Assembly: GCA_965243635.1 (NCBI GenBank)
Contig: OZ251574.1
Coordinates: forward strand, 1,054,001-1,118,000
Reading direction: 5' to 3'
Length of the DNA: 64,000 nt
DNA from: Rs1 sp000416275
GTDB taxonomy: Bacteria; Pseudomonadota; Gammaproteobacteria; Pseudomonadales; Balneatricaceae
Positions 26,308 through 35,450 of the stretch are shown here, piece by piece (the stretch's first letter is position 1; every line of letters begins with the position of its first letter). The position numbers and the translations under genes are program-made. A model generated the notes under the pieces. The model ran no database searches. It was not told the origin of the DNA and saw only the letters and a program-made list of their open reading frames with translations.

Positions 26308-28068
26308 TTACATCCGCTGTGGAGCGTCTACCCCGAGTAGGGATAATCCATTGGCTAATACTTGCTTGACGCCAGTACTTAATGTGATGCGAGCATTTCT
26401 TAGCTCGGCATCTTCGATCAACATCTTATTGGAGTTGTAGTAAGTATGGAATTCACTAGCAAGCTCTTTTAAGTAGTTGGCAACTAAATGCGGCTCGTAA
26501 TTAGTGGCGGCATTTTTTATCGTTTCAGGATACCTGGCCAATTGATTGAGCAGTGCTTTTTCGGCGTCATCTGTTGAATCGCCGAGCACGCGCAGTCCAG
26601 TGGCTAGGTCCAGCTGCCACTCGCTATCGTTGAGTTTGCTCAACACGCTGCAAATTCGAGCATGGGCATACTGAATGTAATAGACGGGGTTGTCTTTGGA
26701 TTGTGATTTAGCGAGCTCTAAATCGAAGTCCATGTGGTTGTCAGCTTTACGGGTCACATAAAAGAACCGGCAGGCGTCTTTACCCACTTCGCCCCGCAAT
26801 TCACGCAAAGTGACAAAGGATCCCGAGCGAGTTGACATTTGTACGCGCTCACTACCGCGATACAAGATAGCGAACTGGACTAGTTTGACAGTTAATCGCT
26901 GCGGGTCGTACCCCAGCGCTTGGATTGCCGCTTTAACACGGGTGATATAGCCGTGGTGATCGGCACCCCAAATATTAACCACTTTGTCAAAACCGCGATC
27001 AAATTTATTCATATGATAGGCAATATCAGAGGCGAAATAAGTTGTCGCACCGTTGGCGCGTTTTACAACACGGTCTTTGTCATCGCCAAAATCGGTGGAT
27101 TTGAACCAAATATTGCCTTCTTTTTCGTACAGATTACCATTTTCTTGCAGGCGGTTAAGCGCCTTGTCGACATCGCCAGTGCTGGTTAAAGAGCGCTCTG
27201 AAAACCATTCTTGATAGTCGATGCCAAAGCCGGATAAATCATCGCGAATATCATCGCGAATAGCAGTTAGACCGACTTGAAATAATTCTTGGAATGCAGT
27301 TTCTCCCAACAGTTGACGGCAGCGGGCAATCACGGCATCTATGTATCTTTCTTTATCGCCACCTTGTGGCTCATCCAGTGGTAGCTCGGCAAAAACTTGC
27401 TCGCTGCTAAAACTGAATTTATCCGAGTACTGTGCTTTTACCTGCTCGGCGATGTCGTAAACATACTGACCTTTATAGGCATTCGCCGGGAAAACGAAGC
27501 TGGCACCGCACTGCTCTAAATAGCGTAACCAGACACTGACTGCGAGTATATCCATTTGTCGACCGGCATCGTTGACATAGTATTCACGTGATACCTGGGC
27601 GCCGTTAGCGGCTAAAATATCGGCAACAGTTGCCCCGTAAGCGGCCCCTCTGCCGTGACCGACATGCAGAGGACCAGTAGGATTGGCTGAGACGAACTCT
27701 ACTTGGATTTTTTCAGCGCTAAGCTCTGTGGAGCATCCAAACTCAGTAGTTTGTTCAAATATATCCTCTAGTACTTTAGTTGCTGAGGCACTGGTGATGA
27801 AAAAATTAATAAAACCTGGGCCGGCAATTTCTGTCTTGCTTAAAATATCGGAAGCGGGCAGTGCCTGAGTAATTAATGTTGCAATCTCACGTGGGTTGCG
27901 TCGCGCAGGTTTAGCCAGTGTCATAGCAATGTTCGAGGCTAAATCACCATGACTTTTGTCGCGGGTGTTTTCAACCATTATGCTGGGGCTAATACCTTTG
28001 GGAAGCGAACCGTTCTGGACTAAAGTATCAAGCGCCGCTTGAATAAGTCCCGTGATGTGTTGTTTCAT
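26308..28068 (-). CDS. argS: Arginyl-tRNA synthetase
   Basis: Class I aminoacyl-tRNA synthetase charging tRNA-Arg. In 586 residues: N-terminal additional domain (1-110), the HIGH-type motif HVGH (135-138) in NPTGPLHVGHGRG, the VQMSTRSG segment in place of a canonical KMSKS, and the C-terminal DALR anticodon-binding domain (YAHARI... LSLLGVDAPQRM). Followed after 7 bases by the SPOR gene. Confidence 0.98.
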   Translation of the reverse strand: MKQHITGLIQAALDTLVQNGSLPKGISPSIMVENTRDKSHGDLASNIAMTLAKPARRNPREIATLITQALPASDILSKTEIAGPGFINFFITSASATKVLEDIFEQTTEFGCSTELSAEKIQVEFVSANPTGPLHVGHGRGAAYGATVADILAANGAQVSREYYVNDAGRQMDILAVSVWLRYLEQCGASFVFPANAYKGQYVYDIAEQVKAQYSDKFSFSSEQVFAELPLDEPQGGDKERYIDAVIARCRQLLGETAFQELFQVGLTAIRDDIRDDLSGFGIDYQEWFSERSLTSTGDVDKALNRLQENGNLYEKEGNIWFKSTDFGDDKDRVVKRANGATTYFASDIAYHMNKFDRGFDKVVNIWGADHHGYITRVKAAIQALGYDPQRLTVKLVQFAILYRGSERVQMSTRSGSFVTLRELRGEVGKDACRFFYVTRKADNHMDFDLELAKSQSKDNPVYYIQYAHARICSVLSKLNDSEWQLDLATGLRVLGDSTDDAEKALLNQLARYPETIKNAATNYEPHLVANYLKELASEFHTYYNSNKMLIEDAELRNARITLSTGVKQVLANGLSLLGVDAPQRM

Positions 28069-28184
28069 TGAGAATAATTACCAGAAAGAGAATAAAAGTG
28101 CCTTTAAGCACAGAGTTAAGCACAGTATTATCTCTTGTTGTCAGTAGAATTTAAAGCTTTTCTTAAATCAATCCTTGATTGTGT

Positions 28185-28259
28185 AAAAAAGCCCCGGTCT
28201 TTAGATATTAGCTGAATCAGTACCGTTGGGTAATTGCCGATGGCTGCTTAGGGGGCTTT
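28185..28259 (-). terminator. Possible intrinsic terminator of priA
   Basis: On the minus strand AAAGCCCC (28252-28259) pairs with GGGGCTTT (28188-28195), followed by Ts (TTTTTT in all). The loop is long (about 56 bases), which makes it less typical. It lies between the priA stop and argS. Confidence 0.45.
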
Positions 28260-28268
28260 GAGCAAGTT

Positions 28269-28288
28269 ACACACACACACACACACAC
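28269..28288. repeat. (AC)10 dinucleotide tract
   Basis: Ten uninterrupted AC units in the argS-priA intergenic region, 31 bases beyond the priA stop. Dinucleotide runs of this length are rare in bacterial genomes and prone to slippage. Confidence 0.95.
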
Positions 28289-28319
28289 CTCGATGTGCAG
28301 AGCTATCTGAAAAACTTCC

Positions 28320-30500
28320 CTAGAACATGTCGTATGGGTCGACATCTATAGACCATCTGACTTTGTTGGCTAGCGGATGGTGCTCCAATTGCAGGCAAAA
28401 TTGACTTAAAAAATGCTGCAGCAGTGGCCGTTTAGCACTTTGTAGAACTAAGTGGGAGCGGAATACCCCCGCTTTCTTTTCCATGGGTGCCGGGTATGGG
28501 CCCGAGCTGCTGACATGGTCGATGTTTAATGTTTGTTGGGCGAGCTGTAAGAAAGTCTCGGCTCTGCCGGGGTTGCCGGCTTCTGCACGAATAATTGCAA
28601 TGTGCTGGTAGGGAGGGAGCGCGCTTAATGCTCGGATTTTTAGCTCGTTTTGAGCAAAGTCACGGTAGCCCTTATCAACTAAGCTTTGCAGTAGCGGATG
28701 TTCTGGATGGTGAGTTTGAATAATCACTTTGCCGATAATCTTTTCGCGTCCAGCGCGTCCGGCGACTTGGGTAATTAATTGAGCGGTGCGCTCCATACCT
28801 CTAAAATCGGTGCTAAAAAGTCCGCTGTCGGCTTCCAGTATAGCCACCAGTGATACCTTGGCAAAGTGATGACCTTTGGCCAGCATTTGCGTGCCCAATA
28901 AGATCCCCGGCTGACCTGCGTTGATCTTTTCAATGATCTCCTGCATTGCGTTCTTACGGCTGGTGCTGTCTCGGTCGATGCGCCAGATCGGATAATCTGG
29001 AAAAAGCTGAGCTAAGGTTTGCTCGGCTCTTTCAGTGCCTGTTCCCTGAGCGTTTAATTCGCTGCTACTGCACTCTGGGCACTGCCTTGGGATCGATTTT
29101 TGGCTGCCGCAGTGGTGGCAGTGTAAATGGGGCGGTTTCTGGTGCAAGGTCAAGCGTGCGTCACAGCGCCGGCAGGGGGCTATCCAGCCACAGTTGTGAC
29201 AGCTTAAGCTGGGGGCAAACCCTCTTCGGTTTAAGAAAATCAACACTTGAGTTTTTCGAGATAAATGCTGTTCAATTTCAGTCAGTAAAGGCTCAGATAT
29301 TCCCGCTTGTAAGTCGCAGCCTTTTATATCTAATAGTTCGACAACCGGCGGCACGGCGTCGCCTGCTCGTCGATTGATGGTTAAGTACTGGTAGCGTTTG
29401 ATTGCGACATTGTGCAGCGATTCCAGTGAGGGAGTTGCGCTGCCTAAAATGACTGGAGTGTTCTCGCCATGTGCTCGAACAATCGCTAAGTCGCGAGCGC
29501 TGTATCGGTAACCCTCCTGCTGTTTGAAGGATTGATCGTGTTCTTCATCGATGATAATAACGCCGGGATGCGCGAGCGGGGTGAAGATTGCCGATCTAGT
29601 GCCTATCACTATTTGCGCATCCCCGTCTCTCGCTTGTAACCACGCCTGAAAGCGTTGCCGATCGCTCATGTTTGAGTGTATATAGACAACCTTGACATTA
29701 AAACGCGCTTTGAAGCGTGAAACGGTCTGCGGTGTTAGGCCTATCTCAGGTACAAGTACTAAAGCTTGCTTGCCTGCTTGCAAAACCTTTGCTATCACTT
29801 GTAAATAAACTTCAGTTTTACCGGAGCCAGTAATCCCATCTAGCAAAAAAGCCTTAAAACCTTGATGCTGGTTAATGGCTTGCACGGCGGTTTTTTGCTC
29901 TGGGTTTAAGGTTTTAGCTGGCTCGCGAAGCGGCTCGCTAGTGTCATTTTTCAAATGGGGTCTAGGTCTTTTTTCTAGCAGCCCTTTTTCCAATAGAATT
30001 TTAACAGAAGCACTAGAGCCGAGCTCAGCTTTTAGGGCGTCAATGCTGATCCCCGACTGGTGCTGTTTGATCATATTGTAAGTGGCGAGTTGTTTTTTGG
30101 CCCTAGTGCTTAGGCTTTGGTCGGTGTCTTTAAGCGCGTGTAGCAGGTATTCATGGACTCGTTCGCAAGGTTCGCCTTTGCGTAAATGGATGGGTAGTGA
30201 TTGTAGTAGCGCATCTCCAATAGGATGTTGATAGTACTGGGCAGCCCACAGGGCTAAGTCAAAAATAAATTTTGGTTGCGGGGGGTGCTGATCAATAATG
30301 TTGATGATCGCTTTTAGCTTATGGGCTGGAATGTCGGTGTGCTGGACGATGTCGACTAAAATAGCCACTAATTTTCGGTTTCCAAAAGGGACAGTTAGTC
30401 TCGCCCCTATGGTAAAGTCAGATTCTTGCTGGTTGGCAGCAGGTAAATAGTCAAAAAGCCTGCGCAACGGAGAGGGGATCGCTACTCTTAAAAAAATCAT
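28320..30500 (-). CDS. priA: Primosomal replication restart helicase PriA
   Basis: 3'-5' DNA helicase that recognises stalled forks and loads the replisome. The 726-residue protein has the N-terminal 3'-DNA binding domain (1-105), helicase Walker A GITGSGKTE, DEEHDQ box, the zinc-binding insert with eight cysteines (CHNCGWIAPCRRC ... CHHCGS ... CPEC), and motifs V-VI GTQMLAKGHHF and QVAGRAGR. All signature residues are intact. Divergent from rpmE across 396 bases. Confidence 0.98.
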   Translation of the reverse strand: MIFLRVAIPSPLRRLFDYLPAANQQESDFTIGARLTVPFGNRKLVAILVDIVQHTDIPAHKLKAIINIIDQHPPQPKFIFDLALWAAQYYQHPIGDALLQSLPIHLRKGEPCERVHEYLLHALKDTDQSLSTRAKKQLATYNMIKQHQSGISIDALKAELGSSASVKILLEKGLLEKRPRPHLKNDTSEPLREPAKTLNPEQKTAVQAINQHQGFKAFLLDGITGSGKTEVYLQVIAKVLQAGKQALVLVPEIGLTPQTVSRFKARFNVKVVYIHSNMSDRQRFQAWLQARDGDAQIVIGTRSAIFTPLAHPGVIIIDEEHDQSFKQQEGYRYSARDLAIVRAHGENTPVILGSATPSLESLHNVAIKRYQYLTINRRAGDAVPPVVELLDIKGCDLQAGISEPLLTEIEQHLSRKTQVLIFLNRRGFAPSLSCHNCGWIAPCRRCDARLTLHQKPPHLHCHHCGSQKSIPRQCPECSSSELNAQGTGTERAEQTLAQLFPDYPIWRIDRDSTSRKNAMQEIIEKINAGQPGILLGTQMLAKGHHFAKVSLVAILEADSGLFSTDFRGMERTAQLITQVAGRAGREKIIGKVIIQTHHPEHPLLQSLVDKGYRDFAQNELKIRALSALPPYQHIAIIRAEAGNPGRAETFLQLAQQTLNIDHVSSSGPYPAPMEKKAGVFRSHLVLQSAKRPLLQHFLSQFCLQLEHHPLANKVRWSIDVDPYDMF

Positions 30501-30896
30501 TGGTAACCAAAATTAATTGTTGTAAGTAAGTATAGAGCAGCTCGCTGCTACTCAAATATCAGTTTATGTGTTTTTTGCTAAGCAATATAGAGTCAGGCTT
30601 GATTTGAGTGGATAATTGTTAAAATTAATCACATCTAGTGGAGTGTTAGCCCCGTCGAGTGTAGGATTTTCTCCCGCAGGGCCGGTCTTCTGCTGGTACT
30701 GCCATAAAAAGCTATTTGTAAAATAGAGATTGTGGTTAATGATCAGCTAAGTTCGTCAATCTAGTTGCTTAGTGTTTGTTTACTCTGTATAATGCGCGCC
30801 TGTCTCGGTTCGAGGCTAATTTATTACTAATGTTAATTTCTGTGCGGTGCTTGGCAATAGATCAAGCGGCGGCACAAAACCTAAAAGGTTTTTCCC
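30501..30896. other. Divergent region priA-rpmE
   Basis: 396 bases with no gene. The rpmE promoter near 30765-30793 is the only element recognised; the rest, including GC-rich CCCGCAGGGCCGG around 30674-30686, is unexplained. Confidence 0.5.
30765..30793 (+). promoter_or_regulatory. Sigma-70 promoter of rpmE
   Basis: TTGCTT (30765-30770), 17-base spacer, perfect TATAAT (30788-30793), then a GC-rich discriminator GCGCGCC typical of growth-rate-regulated translation genes. The leader to the ATG at 30897 is about 95 bases. Confidence 0.75.
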
Positions 30897-31112
30897 ATGA
30901 AAAATGATATCCATCCTAAGTATGAAGCGATTGAAGTAAACTGTTCTTGTGGTAACAAGATGGAAACTCGCTCTACATTGTGCAAAGATTTACACGTTGA
31001 TGTATGCAGTCAGTGTCATCCTTTCTATACTGGTAAGCAGAAAGATGCTACTTCTGGTGGTCGTATTGATCGCTTTAACAAGCGTTTTGCTTCAATGCCT
31101 GCTCGTAAATAA
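30897..31112 (+). CDS. rpmE: 50S ribosomal protein bL31, zinc-binding form
   Basis: 71-residue large-subunit protein. Cys16, Cys18, Cys37 and Cys40 form the zinc ribbon that marks the C+ type of L31, replaced by the zinc-free paralogue when zinc is scarce. Starts MKNDIHPKYE as usual. Single-gene transcript with its own promoter and terminator, divergent from priA as in Pseudomonas. Confidence 0.98.
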   Translation: MKNDIHPKYEAIEVNCSCGNKMETRSTLCKDLHVDVCSQCHPFYTGKQKDATSGGRIDRFNKRFASMPARK

Positions 31113-31136
31113 TTATTTTCAGGCTCTGAAGTTTAG

Positions 31137-31173
31137 AAAAAGCGCTGACCAATTTGGTTGAGCGCTTTTTTTT
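31137..31173 (+). terminator. Intrinsic terminator of rpmE
   Basis: AAAAAGCGCT pairs with AGCGCTTTTT around an inner CCAA/TTGG step, followed by further Ts. Very clear. Confidence 0.92.
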
Positions 31174-31782
31174 GCATAAATTTTCTATTAACTTTTGCCG
31201 CTAGCTAGAGTGCCGTCTATAAGTGCTGGAGTCGATCGGGCTTAAGTTGCTAGCAATCAGCTAAATCAGCTCGAGGCCCTTCTCCCAGCTAAGCTTATTG
31301 TATTTCCTTTAATTTCCTTCGGCTGCTTTATGTTTCCTTGCCTATACAGGGTATGCTGAAATCTTTTTGGCACAGTTTTATTGCTGTTTAATCATGTTTC
31401 GTCCATTTATTAACTATTTTAAAGTCTGGCGTTTAATCTGCTAGGATAATTTATAATGGCGAGTTGTTTGAGCTATTATGTATCTGGCTAGCTTAGTTCT
31501 GGATCGGTGCTGGATTCAAGTAGTAAGTGTATCGCATAGCGCAAGCTATTGATTCTACAGCGGTTAGAAATTTAGCTACTGAGCCTGCGGGTGCAACTAA
31601 GAGTCTTTAATTCCACTGTAGAGCCAATATCTTGCACTTTGTCATCGCTTTGAAGTAACGGATTTAGATTAGTGATAAAATATTATCGATTTTTATAAAA
31701 AACTATCTAGTTATATGGTTGTGAGGCTTATAGCTTTTCTATAGAATCGATAATTCGTGTAAATTAAAATGGAACAACACCT
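31174..31782. other. Noncoding gap rpmE-malic enzyme
   Basis: 609 bases. It contains the inverted-repeat element copy D (31511-31667) and an AT-rich malic enzyme promoter region. The AATCGATAAT words around 31745-31753 and the ATTATCGAT at 31682-31690 form a loose inverted repeat. No gene is supported. Confidence 0.5.
31511..31667. repeat. Inverted-repeat element, complete but diverged copy (copy D)
   Basis: 157 bp in the opposite orientation to copy B. Shared blocks include CATAGCGCAAGCT, TTGATTCTACAGCGG (B: same), GTGCAACTAAGA versus GTGCAGCTAAGA, and CTTTGAAGTAACGGATTTAG versus CTTTGAAGTCACGGATTCAG. Lies upstream of the malic enzyme gene. Confidence 0.82.
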
Positions 31783-33051
31783 ATGTCTGAGTCCGAAGAT
31801 CTGAATAAAGCTGCCCTTGAGTATCATGAGTTTCCCCGTCCTGGTAAAGTGAGCGTTGAACTGACAAAGCCTGCTGAAACGGCACGAGATCTGTCCTTGG
31901 CATATAGCCCGGGTGTTGCTGAACCTTGTCGTGAAATTGCCAAGGATCCAGAAAATGCTTACCGATATACCGGTAAAGGTAATCTAGTGGCGGTTATTAC
32001 TGATGGCACTGCAGTGCTAGGGCTTGGAAATTTGGGGCCGCTTGCCTCGAAACCTGTAATGGAGGGGAAGTCGCTATTATTTAAGCGTTTCGCTGGTATC
32101 AATTCTATCGACTTGGAAGTGGACTCTGAGAGTCCGCAAGCTTTCATCGATACTGTTGCGCGAATTGCCGATACTTTTGGCGGTATCAATTTAGAAGACA
32201 TTAAAGCACCAGAATGCTTTGAAATCGAACGCGCGTTGATTGAGCGTTGCAGTATTCCGGTTTTTCATGATGATCAGCATGGCACGGCGATTGTGACGGC
32301 TGCTGGGATGATTAATGCTTTAGAAATCGCAGGAAAGAATCTTGAAACAGCGACTATTGTCACCTTAGGTGCTGGTGCAGCGGCGGTAGCTTGTATGAAG
32401 CTGTTGATAAATATGGGCGCTAAAGTCGGTAATATTTACATGATCGATCGCAAGGGGGTTATTCATTCAGGTCGTGAAGATTTAACGACTGAGAAGGCGA
32501 TTTTTGCCACCAAAACTGACAAGCGAACTTTAGATGATGCAATAGAAGGCGCTGATGTATTTGTGGGTCTGTCTGGTCCTAACTTATTGTCGGCTGCGCA
32601 GTTGGCAAAAATGGCACCTACCCCCGTTATCTTTGCCTGTGCTAACCCAGATCCAGAAATAAAGCCTGAGATTGCTCATGCAACACGCGACGATGTGATT
32701 ATGGCTACTGGTAGATCTGATTACCCTAATCAGGTAAATAATGTGCTCGGCTTTCCGTTTATCTTTCGCGGTGCTTTAGACGTTCGCGCTTCAGTAATTA
32801 ATGAAGAGATGAAAGCGGCTGCTGTTAAAGCGCTCGCTGAATTGGCAAAAGAAGATGTGCCAGCGGATGTTTTAAAGGCTTATGATTTAGATGAATTGTC
32901 ATTTGGTCCTCAGTATATTATTCCCAAGCCGACTGATAGTCGCTTGTTGGGAAGGTTGTCAATGGCGGTTGCACAAGCGGCTATTGATTCAGGTGTGGCG
33001 CGCTTGCCAATGCCTGCTCATTATCCGCTAAACTCGGTAGCTGATTGCTAA
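31783..33051 (+). CDS. maeB: Malic enzyme, MaeB-like short form
   Basis: Oxidatively decarboxylates malate to pyruvate, probably with NADP. The 422-residue protein has the catalytic domain (AYSPGVAEPCR, TDGTAVLGLGNLG, FHDDQHGTA) and NAD(P) domain with TLGAGAAAVACMKLL; FACANPDPE and GRSDYPNQVNNVLGFPFIFRGALD are conserved. It lacks the C-terminal phosphotransacetylase-like domain of E. coli MaeB (759 residues), matching the stand-alone pseudomonad enzyme near rpmE. Cofactor preference cannot be read with certainty. Likely supplies pyruvate and NADPH together with pckA activity. Confidence 0.92.
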   Translation: MSESEDLNKAALEYHEFPRPGKVSVELTKPAETARDLSLAYSPGVAEPCREIAKDPENAYRYTGKGNLVAVITDGTAVLGLGNLGPLASKPVMEGKSLLFKRFAGINSIDLEVDSESPQAFIDTVARIADTFGGINLEDIKAPECFEIERALIERCSIPVFHDDQHGTAIVTAAGMINALEIAGKNLETATIVTLGAGAAAVACMKLLINMGAKVGNIYMIDRKGVIHSGREDLTTEKAIFATKTDKRTLDDAIEGADVFVGLSGPNLLSAAQLAKMAPTPVIFACANPDPEIKPEIAHATRDDVIMATGRSDYPNQVNNVLGFPFIFRGALDVRASVINEEMKAAAVKALAELAKEDVPADVLKAYDLDELSFGPQYIIPKPTDSRLLGRLSMAVAQAAIDSGVARLPMPAHYPLNSVADC

Positions 33052-33067
33052 AGTCTTAGTCGATGTT

Positions 33068-33095
33068 AAAAGGCCCAGCTCGCTGGGCTTTTTTG
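33068..33095 (+). terminator. Intrinsic terminator of the malic enzyme gene
   Basis: AAAAGGCCCAG - CTCG - CTGGGCTTTTTT, immediately after the malic enzyme stop. Confidence 0.93.
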
Positions 33096-33341
33096 TGCTT
33101 GCTCGGTGAAGCCGGTAGTCCCGTGTCCTGGCGCTTGAATAAAATAAAGTTGACCTGACTAGGGGGTGAATCGAATAAAGGTGGAGACTGGAGGAGTATG
33201 TAGGTGGTCTTAAGTTTGTTGCAGAGGCTCGCTAAGTGATTTAGGAGCTGTTTTGTCGGTATAGCAGCAGGCGGGTGGTGGATGGTGATGTGATGAGTAA
33301 TAGAGGATGGTCTGAGTTGTGCTGAATATGTGGTTCTGTGG

Positions 33342-33371
33342 GTAGGGCGCGGCGGTAGCGCCTCACCCTAC
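33342..33371 (-). terminator. GC-rich palindrome downstream of fabB
   Basis: GTAGGG (33342-33347) pairs with CCCTAC (33366-33371) around an inner GCGC/GCGC stem. It resembles REP-like GTAGGG...CCCTAC palindromes found in many genomes. It ends 19 bases beyond the minus-strand fabB stop and has no T-run. Confidence 0.5.
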
Positions 33372-33390
33372 TCGATATGTGTTTAGATAG

Positions 33391-34605
33391 TTAGATCTTT
33401 TGGAAGACCAGTGTTGAGTTGGTGCCACCAAAGCCGAAGCTGTTAGACATTACGCGCTGTAGATCAGCGTTATCTTTACGCTCTTGCGCTATAGGTAAGC
33501 CGGCTGCTTCAGGGTCGATGTTATCTATATTTGCAGAGGCGCAAATAAAGTTGTTTTCTTGCATCAATAGGCAGTAAATGGCCTCTTGAACACCGGTTGC
33601 GCCTAAAGAGTGGCCGGTTAAGGATTTTGTGGAGCTCACCGGTGGCATTTTATCGCCAAATGTTTGCTTCATTGCCTTAAGTTCTTGCATGTCGCCAGCT
33701 GGAGTCGAAGTTCCGTGGGAGTTGATGTAGTCAATATCACCATCGACAGTGCTCATTGCCTGTTGCATGCAGCGTACAGCGCCTTCGCCTGAGGGGGCTA
33801 CCATGTCGTAACCGTCAGAGGTGGCGCCGTAGCCGACCAGTTCTGCATAGATTTTAGCGCCGCGAGCTTTGGCGTGTTCGTACTCTTCAATCACCAGCAT
33901 GCCACCGCCACCAGCGATGACAAAGCCGTCGCGGTTTGCGTCATATGCTCGAGAAGCCGCTTCGGGAGTCTCATTGTATTTGCTGGATAGTGCGCCCATC
34001 GCATCAAACATAACACTTAACGACCAGTGTAGTTCCTCGCCGCCACCGGCAAAGACAATGTCTTGTTTGCCGAGTTGGATTTGCTCCATTGCATTGCCGA
34101 TACAGTGCGCGCTCGTGGCACAGGCCGATGTGATGGAGTAGTTGACGCCCTTGATTTTAAAGGGAGTGGCAAGACAGGCAGAAACAGTGCTGCCCATAGT
34201 GCGAGTAACACGATAGGGGCCAACGCGGCGCACGCCTTTAGTTCGCAAAATATCCGCAGCTTCGATGATGTCCGCAGAAGATGCGCCACCAGAGCCAGCG
34301 ACTAAGCCGGTGCGTACATTAGATACTTGCTCTTCAGTTAGGCCAGCATCTGCTATCGCCTGTTGCATAGAAACATAAGCATAGGCTGCTGCGTTGCCCA
34401 TAAAGCGACGCAACTTGCGATCAATTAACGTTTCTATATCGAAATCTTCAATGCTTCCGGCAACATGACTGCGAAAGCCCATCTCTTTATATTCGGGTTG
34501 AAATTTAATCCCTGAGCGACCGGTTTTAAGTGACTCTAGTACTGTTTCTTTATCTTTGCCGATGCAAGATACGATACCCATTCCAGTGACAACAACGCGT
34601 TTCAT
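33391..34605 (-). CDS. fabB: 3-oxoacyl-ACP synthase I
   Basis: Condensing enzyme needed for elongating unsaturated fatty acids after FabA. The 404 residues carry the Cys-His-His triad: Cys162 in TSACATSAHCIG, HGTSTPAGD and KSLTGHSLGA. Length and motifs fit FabB, not FabF (about 412). The ATG follows AAAGGAG. It lies 32 bases after fabA, forming the fabAB operon of Pseudomonas type. Confidence 0.97.
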   Translation of the reverse strand: MKRVVVTGMGIVSCIGKDKETVLESLKTGRSGIKFQPEYKEMGFRSHVAGSIEDFDIETLIDRKLRRFMGNAAAYAYVSMQQAIADAGLTEEQVSNVRTGLVAGSGGASSADIIEAADILRTKGVRRVGPYRVTRTMGSTVSACLATPFKIKGVNYSITSACATSAHCIGNAMEQIQLGKQDIVFAGGGEELHWSLSVMFDAMGALSSKYNETPEAASRAYDANRDGFVIAGGGGMLVIEEYEHAKARGAKIYAELVGYGATSDGYDMVAPSGEGAVRCMQQAMSTVDGDIDYINSHGTSTPAGDMQELKAMKQTFGDKMPPVSSTKSLTGHSLGATGVQEAIYCLLMQENNFICASANIDNIDPEAAGLPIAQERKDNADLQRVMSNSFGFGGTNSTLVFQKI

Positions 34606-34637
34606 TGGATTTCTCCTTTAATAATGTCAATGACTAA

Positions 34638-35153
34638 TTAAAAATCTGCAGTGGATTGGAAAAGTCCAACTTTAAGGTCGGATGCAGAGTAAATCTCTTT
34701 GCCGTCAACCGACATAGTTGCATCGGCGATACCCATAATCAGTCTGCGCTCAATCAGGCGCTTGATAGTGATTTTGTAAGTCACGGTTTTAGCGGTAGGT
34801 AATACTTGGCCAAAGAATTTAACTTGGCCAGAACCCAGTGCACGACCCTTGCCTAAATTGCCTTTCCAGCCGAGAAAAAATCCAACTAGTTGCCACATCG
34901 CGTCTAAGCCTAAGCAGCCAGGCATTACTGGATCGGTTGGGAAGTGACAGTCGAAAAACCACAGATCGGGGTTGATATCTAGCTCGGCGATAATTTCGCC
35001 TTTGCCAAATTCGCCGCCATCAGCGGTGATAGAAGTGATTCTATCCATCATTAACATGTTGCCAACTGGAAGGCGGGCGTTGCCAGGGCCGAACATGTCA
35101 CCATTGCCACAGCTTAGTAGCTCGTCGCGATTAAATGAAGAAGGTCTAGTCAT
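34638..35153 (-). CDS. fabA: 3-hydroxydecanoyl-ACP dehydratase/isomerase
   Basis: Dehydrates 3-hydroxydecanoyl-ACP and isomerises trans-2 to cis-3-decenoyl-ACP, the entry to anaerobic unsaturated fatty acids. From the ATG at 35153 (171 residues, the usual length) the catalytic His70 lies in DCHFPTDPVMPG and Asp84 in CLGLDAMWQ. An in-frame ATG six codons upstream (35171) is possible but gives an extra MRTFFK. Operon with fabB. Confidence 0.96.
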   Translation of the reverse strand: MTRPSSFNRDELLSCGNGDMFGPGNARLPVGNMLMMDRITSITADGGEFGKGEIIAELDINPDLWFFDCHFPTDPVMPGCLGLDAMWQLVGFFLGWKGNLGKGRALGSGQVKFFGQVLPTAKTVTYKITIKRLIERRLIMGIADATMSVDGKEIYSASDLKVGLFQSTADF

Positions 35154-35189
35154 CTTAAAAAATGTTCTCATTTTATGAAATATCGGCCG

Positions 35190-35195
35190 ATTATA
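35190..35195 (-). promoter_or_regulatory. -10 element of the fabAB promoter
   Basis: TATAAT on the minus strand 37-42 bases upstream of the fabA start. The -35 region at 17-base spacing is poor, so activation by a regulator is plausible; no FadR, FabR or DesT operator could be recognised. Confidence 0.5.
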
Positions 35196-35384
35196 CCGAT
35201 TGTGGTTCGCTTAGGCATCAATTACCCGATAAAAATCTAATTACTATGACTTTAAATACCGTGGTTGTACTTTTAATTGTTATTTATCAATTGCTTATTG
35301 TTTTAGTGTGAAAAGTAAAATGTTTGGGTTAGGGCTGGGAATGGTTGTCGAGGAAGTTATGCGAAGAATTTGAATACTTGAATT

Positions 35385-35416
35385 ATAAAACCCCGCTGAA
35401 TTAAATAGGGTTTTAT
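35385..35416 (-). terminator. Hairpin downstream of ispB
   Basis: 9-bp arms ATAAAACCC and GGGTTTTAT with a 14-base loop, 35 bases beyond the minus-strand ispB stop. The stem itself provides A- and T-tracts, so it can act as an intrinsic terminator. Confidence 0.65.
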
Positions 35417-35450
35417 GAGCAAGGTCGAGGATCATACCTTTGGCAAGGGG

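Larger units (their letters stand above)
33052..33390. other. Noncoding gap between convergent malic enzyme and fabB
   Basis: 339 bases with a T-tailed terminator at the left and a GC-rich palindrome at the right, both listed separately. The middle is unusually G-rich on the plus strand (repeated GGTGG and GGAG words) but shows no gene. Confidence 0.5.

Noticed and set aside
33096..33341. G-rich plus-strand stretch after the malic enzyme terminator as a possible G-quadruplex or gene
   Set aside because: G-runs are mostly two long and irregular; no open frame with a start signal.
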